Assembly (NCBI RefSeq): GCF_002192455.1
Contig: NZ_CP021744.1
Coordinates: 930,001 to 994,000, forward strand
Origin: Streptomyces albireticuli
GTDB taxonomy: Bacteria; Actinomycetota; Actinomycetes; Streptomycetales; Streptomycetaceae
DNA length: 64,000 nt
Direction: 5' to 3'
The position numbers were made by a program, and so were the translations under genes. Positions 8,218 to 15,816 of this stretch are shown one piece after another (position 1 is the stretch's first letter; each line of letters begins with the position of its first letter). The notes under the pieces were generated by a model. That model saw nothing but the letters and a program-made list of their open reading frames with translations, had not been told where the DNA came from and ran no database searches.

Positions 8218-8626
8218 CACGTCGCTCCGGACATTCCTCTGCCCCGAAGGACATGACCGTGTGTTTCCGCCCCTATGGAGGGACGAAGGGCTCCGGAGGT
8301 TCCGCCCCCGGGCCATGATCTGCGCCGCAATCCTACGGAAATGCCGGACCGGGAATCGCCACCCCCCGGGGGTACGGCCGGGGGAGCCCTCCGGACACCG
8401 GCGTCCCCGCCCGGGCCGCAGCGGGCGTCCGGTCCGGCACGGCCCCGAGGGGCTCCGGCACGGCCGGAAAAATCGCTCCGCCCGGCGGCGAGGGGAACGG
8501 TAGGGTCGGCGCCGTGAAGTGATGACACCCGGTACACCGGCCCCACGGCGCCGTCCGAGCCTCCGCTCCGGCGCCCGTCCGGTGCGCCCGCGCCGCCCGT
8601 CGCACACTTCTCACGATCGGATCCCC
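8218..8626. other. Intergenic divergent promoter region
   Basis: About 410 bp between divergent genes with no supportable ORF. A TAGGGT element at about 8503-8508 may be a -10 for the nucleotidyltransferase gene. No palindromic operator stands out. Confidence 0.4.
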
Positions 8627-9376
8627 ATGACAGACGATCTCTTCCTCGACCACGTCGCCGGCCGGCTCGCTGACCTGCCCGCCGTCCGCGCCGTCACCCT
8701 CGGCGGCTCGCGCGCCCAGAGCACCCACTCCCCCGACAGCGACTGGGACCTGGCCGTGTACTACCGGGGCGATTTCCGCCCGGCCGACCTGCGTGCCCTC
8801 GGCTGGGCGGGCGAGGTCTCCGGGATCGGCGACTGGGGCGGCGGCGTCTTCAACGGCGGGGCCTGGCTCACGGTCGACGGCCGGCGGGTCGACGTCCACT
8901 ACCGCGACCTCGACGTGGTCGGCCACGAGCTCGCCGAGGCCCGGCGGGGCCGCTTCCGCTGGGAGCCCCTGATGTTCCACCTCGCGGGCGTCCCCAGCTA
9001 TCTGCTGGTCGCCGAGCTCGCCCTCAGCCGGGTGCTGCGCGGCTCCCTGCCGCGACCCGAGTACCCGCGGGCCTTGCGCGAGGCGGCCCCGCCGGTGTGG
9101 CGGGACCGGGCGGCCATGACGCTGCGCTACGCCGAGGGCGCGTACGCCCGGCGCGGCCGGGCGGCCGAGGTCGCGGGCGCGCTGGCGATCGCCGCCATGG
9201 AGACGGCGCACGCGGTGCTGGCGGCGCGCGGCGAGTGGACCACCAACGAGAAACGGCTCCTGGAGCGGGCCGGTCTCCGGACCGTCGACACGCTCGTGGC
9301 CGGCCTGCGGCCGGAGCCGGAGGCACTGGCACGGGCCATCGCCGAGGCCGGGGAGCTGTTCGCGGCCGCCGCGTGA
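8627..9376 (+). CDS. Nucleotidyltransferase-domain protein
   Basis: 249-aa protein with a DNA polymerase beta-like nucleotidyltransferase fold. It has GGSRAQSTHSPDSDWDLAVYYRG near residues 25-47, the G-S-x(n)-D-x-D pattern that binds metal and NTP, and a third acidic residue in RRVDVHYRDLD. The C-terminal half is helical (TNEKRLLERAGL) and resembles aminoglycoside adenylyltransferase-like or MNT-type proteins. Substrate is unknown; nucleotidylation of a small molecule or protein is inferred from family only. The ATG at 8627 removes an Arg/Pro-rich upstream extension that lacks family character. No Shine-Dalgarno sequence is clear, so translation may start on a short leader. No HEPN partner lies beside it. 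Confidence 0.8.
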   Translation: MTDDLFLDHVAGRLADLPAVRAVTLGGSRAQSTHSPDSDWDLAVYYRGDFRPADLRALGWAGEVSGIGDWGGGVFNGGAWLTVDGRRVDVHYRDLDVVGHELAEARRGRFRWEPLMFHLAGVPSYLLVAELALSRVLRGSLPRPEYPRALREAAPPVWRDRAAMTLRYAEGAYARRGRAAEVAGALAIAAMETAHAVLAARGEWTTNEKRLLERAGLRTVDTLVAGLRPEPEALARAIAEAGELFAAAA

Positions 9377-9583
9377 GCCCCGGGAGGCGAGGCGGGCCGG
9401 CGGAGTGCCCTGCCGGCCGGCGGCGGCGTTCGCGGGCCTCGCCGCCCGCGCCCGGCAGCCGTCCCACGGGCGCGGGCCACCAGCGGGCCACCAGGGAAGA
9501 CGTCCCGCGCCCCGCCGAGTGGCGCGGCGCTCGGCGGCGGGTGGACAGTGGGAGAGGACACTCCGCCTGACCGGGAGGTCATC

Positions 9584-9739
9584 ATGATCGTCCTCGGAGT
9601 CATTCTTCTCCTCATCGGGTTCCTGGCCGGCATCTCCATCCTGTGGACGATCGGCATCGTGCTGGTCGTGATCGGCCTGGTTCTCTGGGTACTGGGAGCC
9701 GTGGGGCACGCGGTCGGAGGCCGGAAGCACTACTGGTAG
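9584..9739 (+). CDS. Small hydrophobic membrane protein, DUF6131-like
   Basis: 51 aa, almost wholly two hydrophobic helices (IVLGVILLLIGFLAG and LWTIGIVLVVIGLVLWVLGAV) ending in the basic, aromatic tail GGRKHYW. This pattern is that of the DUF6131 proteins common in Actinobacteria, of unknown function. GGGAGG lies 5 nt before the ATG. It stands alone between two unrelated genes. Confidence 0.82.
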   Translation: MIVLGVILLLIGFLAGISILWTIGIVLVVIGLVLWVLGAVGHAVGGRKHYW

Positions 9740-9818
9740 CGGCGTCCGCGACGGCGACGGACGTGCCCGCGGCCGGGCCACGGCGGCCTGACCCGCGAAC
9801 GACCGGGGAGGAGCGGCG

Positions 9819-10802
9819 GTGCCGGCATTGCCCGAAGCGCGGGGAGAGCTGTCCGAAGCGGTGACCGGCGCGCTCCGCCGGGAACCCGGCGGGCGGGACT
9901 CCCCGCTCCCGGACGCCGCCGCGCGCGACGCGGACCCGTACGGGGACGACCTCCAGCTCGCCCTGTACCTCTGCTACGAGCTGCACTACCGCGGGTTCGA
10001 CGGCGTCGACGACGCTTGGGAGTGGGACCCCGGGCTGCTCGGGCTGCGGGGCGCGCTGGAACGGGCCTTCCTGGCGGCGCTGCGCGAGGAGGTCCCGGCC
10101 CGCGACGACGTCACCGCCGCGCTGCGGGAGGTGCTGGTGGAGCCCGAGGACGGCGCGGGCGTCTCGCACTTCCTGCGCGACGAGGGCCGCCTGTCCCACC
10201 TGCGGGAGTACGCGGCGCTGCGCTCGCTCTACCAGCTGAAGGAGGCGGATCCGCACGCCTGGGCCGTGCCCCGGCTGACGGGGCGGGCCAAGGCGGGGCT
10301 GGTGGCCGTGGAGTACGACGAGTTCGGCGCGGGCCGCGCCGACCGCATCCACGCGGACCTGTTCGCCGCCCTGATGGGCGACCTCGGCCTCGACCCGGCG
10401 TACGGCCGCTACCTGGAAGCGGGCACGGCGCCGATGCTGGCCGTGGTGAACCTGATGTCGCTCCTGGGGCTGCACCGGGCGCACCGGGGCGCGCTCGCCG
10501 GGCACTTCGCGGTCGTGGAGATCACCTCGTCCCCCTCTTCCGGGCGGCTGGTCGAGGCGATCGACCGGCTCGGCGCGGGGGCCGCGGCCCGTCACTTCTA
10601 CGCCGAGCACGTCGAGGCGGACGCCGTGCACGAGCAGCTGGTGCGGCACGAGGTCGTCGGCGGCCTGCTCGCGGACGACCCCGGGCTGGCGCGTGACATC
10701 GCCTTCGGCGCCGACGCGACCGTACTGCTGGAGGAGCGGCTCGGCGCCGATGTCCTCCGGGCGTGGGCGGCCGGCCGGTCCGCCGTCCGTACACCGCTGT
10801 GA
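9819..10802 (+). CDS. Iron-containing redox enzyme (haem-oxygenase-like diiron fold)
   Basis: 327-aa helical protein of the Iron_redox/HDO family. Likely iron ligands are in ALYLCYELHYRGF (Glu and His, about residues 49-61), VEYDEFGAGRADRIH (Glu, Asp and His) and a later FYAEHVEADAVHEQL. Characterised members are diiron oxidases or oxygenases acting on fatty or amino acids; the substrate here cannot be assigned. The GTG start follows GGGGAGGAG closely. It converges on the CDGSH iron-sulfur gene 14 bp downstream, and the two metalloprotein families are often neighbours in Streptomyces, suggesting a shared redox role. Confidence 0.82.
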   Translation: MPALPEARGELSEAVTGALRREPGGRDSPLPDAAARDADPYGDDLQLALYLCYELHYRGFDGVDDAWEWDPGLLGLRGALERAFLAALREEVPARDDVTAALREVLVEPEDGAGVSHFLRDEGRLSHLREYAALRSLYQLKEADPHAWAVPRLTGRAKAGLVAVEYDEFGAGRADRIHADLFAALMGDLGLDPAYGRYLEAGTAPMLAVVNLMSLLGLHRAHRGALAGHFAVVEITSSPSSGRLVEAIDRLGAGAAARHFYAEHVEADAVHEQLVRHEVVGGLLADDPGLARDIAFGADATVLLEERLGADVLRAWAAGRSAVRTPL

Positions 10803-10815
10803 GGGCCGCCGCCGC

Positions 10816-11178
10816 TCAGCGGGCCCGACGGCGGCGGTGGCTGGTGTCGCAGAACGGGTAGCGGCGGCTGCGGCGGCAGGTGCACAGCGCGACGACCGGG
10901 CGGTCGGAGCGGACGATGCCGCCGTCCTCCCGCACGAACTCCACCGGTCCTTCGATCAGCATCGGCCCGCCCGGCTCCTGGGACACGCGCCGCGCTTCCG
11001 TCCCCTTCTCGCGTACGGGCGTCCCGGCTTCGGGCGTCCCGGCTTCGGGCGTCCCGGTTTCAGGTGTCCCGCGACCGGGATCCGGCACCCCGCACGCCGG
11101 CCGCGCACGCCCGTCGGCACCGTCCGCCTCGTCAGGCACGTCAGGCACGTCAGGCATGTCAGGCACGGTACTCACCAC
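10816..11178 (-). CDS. CDGSH-type iron-sulfur protein with repeat-rich N-terminus
   Basis: The C-terminal 48 residues are a CDGSH domain: CTCRRSRRYPFCDTSH provides three Cys and one His for a 2Fe-2S cluster, with Thr replacing the usual Gly. The GTG at 11178 overlaps the end of the methyltransferase gene by 20 nt and gives 120 aa. The first 72 residues are low-complexity (VPD repeats, then GTPEA repeats). An ATG at 10962 (MLIEGPVEF) would give a 48-aa protein of typical size for small bacterial CDGSH proteins, so the start is uncertain. Likely function is electron transfer or Fe-S delivery. Confidence 0.75.
   Translation of the reverse strand: MVSTVPDMPDVPDVPDEADGADGRARPACGVPDPGRGTPETGTPEAGTPEAGTPVREKGTEARRVSQEPGGPMLIEGPVEFVREDGGIVRSDRPVVALCTCRRSRRYPFCDTSHRRRRAR
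11026..11166 (-). repeat. 15-bp and 9-bp tandem repeats at the start of the CDGSH gene
   Basis: Three 15-bp units (GGCTTCGGGCGTCCC, 11026-11070) and four 9-bp units (GTCAGGCAC, 11131-11166) are in frame and encode GTPEA and DVP repeats. The 9-bp array runs into the end of the upstream methyltransferase gene. Confidence 0.85.
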
Positions 11179-11869
11179 GCACCACCACCAGCTCCTCCCG
11201 CCCCTCGTCGGCGCCGATCAGTCCCCGCTTCCGCAGCCAGGCGGCCTGGCCACGCATGACGGGGCCGAACGCGACCACGCGCCGCGAGGTCACCTCCGCG
11301 GACAGGCCGCCCTTCTCCAGCGCCCGGACGGTCCGCTCCGGCCCGCTCACGGCCGAGTGCACGATCAGTACCCGCGCACCCGGCCTCAGCAGGTCCGGGA
11401 GCTCTTCGCACAGCCGGTCCAGGACGGCCCGCCCGTCCGGCCCGCCCGCCCAGGCCCGCCTCGGGCCCCGGCGGTGCCGCGCGTCGTCCGGGGCCGGCAC
11501 GTACGGAGGGTTGGCGAGGACCAGGTCGAAGGGTCCCTCGGGCCCGGCGGCCGACAGCTCGCCCCGCAGTGCCCGTACGCGCACGCCCGCCAGCCGGGCG
11601 TTGAGCCGGGTCGTGAGCACGGCGCGGCACGAGGTGTCGACGGCCACGACCCGGGCGCGGCGGCGGGCCGCCTCCACCGCCAGGACGCCGGAGCCGGTCC
11701 CCACGTCGAGCACGGCCGCGCCCCGGGGCAGGCGCTCGCGCGCCAGTGCCTCCAGAAGTGCCGCCGTGTCCTCCTGCGGCGCGTAGACCCCAGGAAGCCG
11801 GAAGAACCACATCGCCCCCGGGTACCCCGGTACCACCGCCTCATGCGGGGCCGCCGCCGGTCGTGGCAC
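11159..11869 (-). CDS. HemK2/MTQ2-type N5-glutamine protein methyltransferase
   Basis: 236-aa class I SAM-dependent methyltransferase. The SAM loop is VLDVGTGSGVLAVEA (about 53-67) and the catalytic NPPY is in LVLANPPYVPAPDDA. These features match the HemK2/MTQ2 branch, which methylates Gln in proteins (PrmC and eRF1-methylase relatives); the actinobacterial target is not established. The GTG at 11869 begins 1 nt after the stop of the protease gene; an ATG at 11812 (MWFFRLPGVYAP) is closer to where family homology normally starts and is an equally good choice. It is followed by the overlapping CDGSH gene. Confidence 0.85.
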   Translation of the reverse strand: MPRPAAAPHEAVVPGYPGAMWFFRLPGVYAPQEDTAALLEALARERLPRGAAVLDVGTGSGVLAVEAARRRARVVAVDTSCRAVLTTRLNARLAGVRVRALRGELSAAGPEGPFDLVLANPPYVPAPDDARHRRGPRRAWAGGPDGRAVLDRLCEELPDLLRPGARVLIVHSAVSGPERTVRALEKGGLSAEVTSRRVVAFGPVMRGQAAWLRKRGLIGADEGREELVVVRGEYRA

Positions 11870-11870
11870 G

Positions 11871-12650
11871 CTACGCGACCGGCAGGCCGAGCCCCTGGGC
11901 GACCAGGTCGGCCCGGGTGTAGACGGAGACCGGGTACTGGTCGTCGCAGTACTTGTTGCCGGTGGAGACGACGCCGATCACCTTGCCTCCCGCGACGAGC
12001 GGACCGCCGGAGTCGCCGCGGCAGATGCTGTCGCGGGTGCCGGGGGCACCGGTCCCGCACGTCTTCTGCGCGTCGGACTCGCCGGGGTCGGTGAAGGGCT
12101 CACAGCTCTTGAGCGGTGCCAGGGTGAGCACGGCGGACTTCAGCCGGGTCGCCGGGGTGTCGCGGGCGGTCATGCCCCAGCCCATGGTCGTCGCGGTCTT
12201 CCCGAAGGTGTAGAGGGCGGCGTCCTTGGGGCCGGCCACCGGGAGCGGGGTGTACGGCATCGGCGCGGAGAGGGTGAGGACCGCCGCGTCGTAGGTCAGC
12301 GTGGTGTCGTCGTACCGCGGGTGGAGCTTGACGGAGGAGACGTTCCGGACCGTTCCCTTGGTGCTGCGGATCTCGGTGCGCCCGCCTATGACCAGCAGTT
12401 CCCGGGCCTTTTCGGCGTTCTTGACGCAGTGCGCGGCGGTGAGCACCTTCGTGGGCGCGACGAGGGTGCCGCCGCAGACCTGCTCCCCGCCCCGCGTCTG
12501 GAGGAGCATGGCGTACGGGTGGGCCGTCGTGGTGGTGTCCTGCCCGCCGTGGACGGCGGCGGCCGGGGTCGCGGTGGCCGTGAGACCGCCCGCGGCGAGA
12601 GCGCAGGCGACGAACGCGGTAGCCACCGCGTGTCTGTTGAACGCGAACAT
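11871..12650 (-). CDS. Secreted trypsin-like serine protease (S1)
   Basis: 259-aa chymotrypsin-fold protease. A signal peptide (1-31, ending ATPAAA) is followed by a short segment VHGGQ that takes the place of the activating N-terminus. The triad is complete: His in LTAAHC, Asp in YDAAVLTL and Ser in ICRGDSGGPLV. Two further Cys pairs fit conserved disulfides. It is secreted and probably digests extracellular protein or is involved in development. The ATG is preceded by GGGGGAT. The stop lies 1 nt from the start of the methyltransferase gene, which may be transcribed with it though functionally unrelated. Confidence 0.9.
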   Translation of the reverse strand: MFAFNRHAVATAFVACALAAGGLTATATPAAAVHGGQDTTTTAHPYAMLLQTRGGEQVCGGTLVAPTKVLTAAHCVKNAEKARELLVIGGRTEIRSTKGTVRNVSSVKLHPRYDDTTLTYDAAVLTLSAPMPYTPLPVAGPKDAALYTFGKTATTMGWGMTARDTPATRLKSAVLTLAPLKSCEPFTDPGESDAQKTCGTGAPGTRDSICRGDSGGPLVAGGKVIGVVSTGNKYCDDQYPVSVYTRADLVAQGLGLPVA

Positions 12651-13034
12651 GTGATCCCCCCAGGGAACTGCGCACGGCTCTGAGCCGTGCGTACGTGTCG
12701 TGAATATCAGGATGTGGGGATCGGGCCCCGGGTTCCCTGACGGGGCGACAGTTTTACCGGGCGGCCGTTCAGGGGGCGGTTCCCCCCGGTCCCCCGGGCC
12801 GGGCATCCTCGGCATCGGCCGCGGTCGCGAGCGCCCGGCTCACTCGTTCGGCCCCACGGCCGGCCCCGCCTCCGGGAACGGCCCGTCCCCCTGGTGTCCG
12901 CAGGGCGGCCCGTGGGCCGGAGGTGCTCACGGCGGTACGGACCGTGACAGCGGAAGTGGTGGGGGGTCGCGGGTCGGCCCAGAGTGAACGGAAAGCTGCT
13001 CCGGCAGCCCCACCGAACGGAAGGGCATACCGTC
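12651..13034. other. Divergent intergenic region, protease / secreted protein
   Basis: 384 bp without a supportable gene. It holds the palindrome at 12672-12690 next to the protease start and a G-rich leader before the secreted-protein gene at 13035. Confidence 0.5.
12672..12690. promoter_or_regulatory. Perfect 9-1-9 palindrome upstream of the protease gene
   Basis: GCACGGCTC-T-GAGCCGTGC lies 22 bp before the protease start codon. It could be an operator or a leader hairpin; the single central base makes an operator more likely than a stem-loop. Confidence 0.5.
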
Positions 13035-13550
13035 ATGCGCACCACATGGCTCTCCACCACGCTCACCGCCGCGGCCTGCGGCTCGCTCGTCCTGGGGGTG
13101 GCGGGGCCCGCACTGGCGGAAGCGCCCGCGGCGGCCCCCGGGGCACGGACCGAAGCCCTCCAGCGGAACGAGGTGCCCGTCGCGCTGGAGGAGATACGGA
13201 CGCTGGTCTCCCGCATCACGCGGGAGGCGCGGTCCGGATCCGCTGACACGGCGACACTCCGGGACCTCCAGCGGCAGCTCGACCGGCCGGCCGAGCGGCT
13301 GCTCGACGACATCGCCGCCCGCCCCAAGGCCGCGCCCATGGCCCCGGACCCGGCCGCGGAGATCAAGCAGGCACTGGACAAGCTGATCAAGGACGTGAGC
13401 AAGCTCCTCGACGACGTCGCCAAGAAGGACACCGCGGCGACCGACGCCTCCGCGGCCGACGCCATCAAGGACCTGAACGACATGCTGACGAAGATCCCCG
13501 GCCTGGTGAGCGGCGCGATTCCCTCGCTGCCCGTCCCTTCGGCGGTGTGA
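13035..13550 (+). CDS. Secreted helical protein of unknown function
   Basis: 171 aa. A signal peptide (1-28, ending GPALA) is followed by a mostly helical, charged protein with heptad-like runs (RDLQRQLDRPAERLLDDIA; IKQALDKLIKDVSKLLDDVAKKD), so a short coiled coil is likely. No cysteine remains in the mature part and no cell-wall anchor is seen. I do not recognise the family. The ATG at 13035 is chosen because it begins the signal peptide. A hairpin lies just after the stop. Confidence 0.78.
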   Translation: MRTTWLSTTLTAAACGSLVLGVAGPALAEAPAAAPGARTEALQRNEVPVALEEIRTLVSRITREARSGSADTATLRDLQRQLDRPAERLLDDIAARPKAAPMAPDPAAEIKQALDKLIKDVSKLLDDVAKKDTAATDASAADAIKDLNDMLTKIPGLVSGAIPSLPVPSAV

Positions 13551-13571
13551 CCGGGCGGATCCGTCGCGGCG

Positions 13572-13595
13572 CCGCCCACCCCGGTGGGTGGGCGG
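13572..13595. terminator. Bidirectional hairpin terminator
   Basis: CCGCCCACCC and GGGTGGGCGG form a 10-bp stem with a 4-nt loop in the 51-bp gap between the convergent secreted-protein and methyltransferase genes. There is no clear T-run. Confidence 0.6.
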
Positions 13596-13601
13596 CCCCG
13601 G

Positions 13602-14462
13602 TCAGATGCGGTCGGCGGCGATCAGGAGGTAGTGGAAGCTGCCCTCGCGGTACGCGGTCAGGAACGGGTCCTCGACGCCGGTGGCGAGCGAGGACTGAGC
13701 CCGCAGCTCCCAGTACGGGATGGTGTCGGCCGTGAGGTCGACGACGTTGATGGGCACGAGGCCGTTGGCGGCCATGGCCTTGAAGTAGGCGCTGCGCGGG
13801 TGGATGTTGCACGTGTAGTGCTCGTCGATGCGGCTGACGGCCTTCGAGCGCAGGCCCGTCACGTCGTTGGAGCAGCCGGTGATGGTGACGTAGCGGCCGC
13901 CGTAGGCAAGCTGGCGGGCGTGCTCGGCGAAGAGCTCGTGCAGGTCCACGTACATGGTGGACTCGTTGTTCCAGATGCCCTGGAAGGCGCCGGTGGGCAG
14001 GCCGGTGTCCAGCATGTTGGCGAAGTGGTAGCGGACCTTGTCGTCCACGCCGCGCTTGCGGGCCTGCTCGTTGGCGAAGTCCACCTGGGTCTGCGAGATG
14101 GAGACGCCGTCGGCCCGGCAGCCGAAGCGGGCGTTGGCCATGATGCTGGTGCCGCCGCGGCCGCAGCCGGCGTCCAGCACGCGCTGGTCGGCCGCGATAG
14201 GCCCGAGGTTGTCGAGGAGGACGTCGGCCTGGGCGGACTCCAGGCGGTGCAGCTCCTCGATGATGCGCGCGTCCCGGGTCTCCTCGGGGCCCTCCAGGAC
14301 GGACGGGTCGTAGTCGCCGAGCCCGTAGTGGTGGTGGTAGAGGCCGTCGACGTCGCCCAGGCGGAGGTTGACCGGGTCCTTCTCGTTGTTCCAGTACTCC
14401 GCGACGGACTTCTGGTAGGCGGTGCGCAGGACGCCGGGGGCGGGCGCGGGCGTGGTCGTCAT
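13602..14462 (-). CDS. Geranyl diphosphate 2-C-methyltransferase
   Basis: 286-aa SAM-dependent methyltransferase that adds C2-methyl to geranyl diphosphate, giving 2-methyl-GPP for 2-methylisoborneol (the earthy odorant). SAM motif I is RVLDAGCGRGGTSIMA (about 92-107). NNEKDPVNLRLGDVDGLYHHHYGLG near the N-terminus and WNNESTMYVDLHELF are hallmarks of this enzyme family, and length fits. AAGGAGCACC precedes the ATG. It is the third gene of the encapsulin-cyclase-methyltransferase set and lies 83 bp after the cyclase stop, probably on the same transcript. Confidence 0.95.
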   Translation of the reverse strand: MTTTPAPAPGVLRTAYQKSVAEYWNNEKDPVNLRLGDVDGLYHHHYGLGDYDPSVLEGPEETRDARIIEELHRLESAQADVLLDNLGPIAADQRVLDAGCGRGGTSIMANARFGCRADGVSISQTQVDFANEQARKRGVDDKVRYHFANMLDTGLPTGAFQGIWNNESTMYVDLHELFAEHARQLAYGGRYVTITGCSNDVTGLRSKAVSRIDEHYTCNIHPRSAYFKAMAANGLVPINVVDLTADTIPYWELRAQSSLATGVEDPFLTAYREGSFHYLLIAADRI

Positions 14463-14545
14463 GGGGTGCTCCTTACAGCATGCGTGCAGGGGGATGTGTG
14501 TGGTGCCCGGGAGGACGGGCGGTACGGGCGGGTACGGGCGCGGGC

Positions 14546-15781
14546 TCAGGCGCTGTGGTAGCGGGAGCTGCCGCTGTGCCACTCGCGGTTGCCGCCGAGC
14601 CAGGCCCACACCCCCGCGAGGAACCGGCCCAGCTGGGGCGATCCGGTGAGGGCGAGGGCAGCGGCCTGCGTCTCGAAGGCGTGCACCAGCTCGTCGTGGA
14701 TCGCGGCGCTCCGCTCGACGGCCTCGCGCGGCGAGCACCGTTCCTCCTCGGCGACGACGAGGGGCAGGTTGAACTCCACGTCGGAGGAGTCGTGTTCCTT
14801 CGTCATCGAGTACAGGTCGTTGACGAGCGTGGCGGCGGTGGCGGCGGTCGTCACGGCGCGGCGCACGCGCGGGTCGGCGTACTCGGTGGCGCTCAGGGCG
14901 TAGCCGCCGACCACGTCGGTCAGGGCGATGCAGGGCAGGAAGCTGTTGATCTGACGGTGGGACAGGTATTCGTGGACGCTGGGCATGTGGCCGCGGGACC
15001 GCCAGGAGCCCTCCTGGCCGTAGCCGACGAAGAGGACGGAGATCTCGTGCCGCAGCCGGTTCACCTGGGAGGGCTCCGCGTAGCGGTCCAGATGGCCGAG
15101 GGCCGAGCGCAGGGCGACCCGTACGGGGTCGCCGCGCATCTCCCTCTCCAGGGCGGGCGCGTAACGGACGGGGAGGTGGGAGGGATCGACGGCCGCGTAG
15201 GCGAGGCCGAGCTGGGAGCCGAGGAGTTCGGTCCTGGAGCCGGCGGTCTCGTCGTCGCAGTAGTAGTCGTCCGTGGCCCATTCCGCCAGGGCGCACTTCC
15301 CCGCCGCCAGCAGGCGGTCGGGGTCGTCGGCGTCGGGGTGGGCCAGCGTCATCAGACGCCCGAAGTCGGCCGCGCGGACGCGGTCGAGGCGTCCGGCGTA
15401 GATGCCGGTCTCGTCGGCCCAGTCCACCAGCCGGTCGTTGACCTCCCGGGCGAGCGCCGGGTCGTCCCGGAGCGCGGGCGGGCAGTAGAGCGGGGGGACG
15501 CCTGAGCCGCGCTCCGCCGGGACGGCGGGGGTGCCGCCGTCCCGGCCGCCCTCCCGCCCGGCCGCTTCGCGGGCCGCCTTCCGCGCTCCGACGCGGGCGG
15601 CCGAAGTGCCCAGCCCCGTGGGCCCGGTGGGCAGGGCGGCGCCCACCCGGCGGGCGGCGGTGCCGGGCAGCGCGGCCGGCGCGGAGGGGCGGACGCCCCG
15701 CTGGTGGGTGAGCAGCGTGGCCACGAGCCGCGCCACGTCGTGCGGGGCCGTGGGCGCGGTGATCCGGGACAGCAGTGACAC
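14546..15781 (-). CDS. 2-Methylisoborneol synthase (terpene cyclase)
   Basis: 411-aa class I terpene cyclase converting 2-methyl-GPP to 2-methylisoborneol. The metal-binding motifs are the Asp-rich DDYYCDD (171-177) and the NSE-type NDLYSMTKE (321-329). The first ~95 residues are a Pro/Ala/Arg-rich, probably disordered extension that includes GPTGLGTSAAR (53-63). In published work this extension of family 2B cargo targets the cyclase into its encapsulin shell. The GTG start is favoured by GGAGAGAAG just upstream. It lies 35 bp after the encapsulin gene and before the methyltransferase, in the order seen in other Streptomyces. Confidence 0.95.
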   Translation of the reverse strand: MSLLSRITAPTAPHDVARLVATLLTHQRGVRPSAPAALPGTAARRVGAALPTGPTGLGTSAARVGARKAAREAAGREGGRDGGTPAVPAERGSGVPPLYCPPALRDDPALAREVNDRLVDWADETGIYAGRLDRVRAADFGRLMTLAHPDADDPDRLLAAGKCALAEWATDDYYCDDETAGSRTELLGSQLGLAYAAVDPSHLPVRYAPALEREMRGDPVRVALRSALGHLDRYAEPSQVNRLRHEISVLFVGYGQEGSWRSRGHMPSVHEYLSHRQINSFLPCIALTDVVGGYALSATEYADPRVRRAVTTAATAATLVNDLYSMTKEHDSSDVEFNLPLVVAEEERCSPREAVERSAAIHDELVHAFETQAAALALTGSPQLGRFLAGVWAWLGGNREWHSGSSRYHSA

Positions 15782-15816
15782 AGGTTCTTCTCTCCGCTCC
15801 AGGAGGGTCGTGCCCG

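Noticed and set aside
12707-13579. 290-aa minus-strand frame opposite the secreted helical protein
   Set aside because: No recognisable domain and it lies antisense to a gene with a clear signal peptide.
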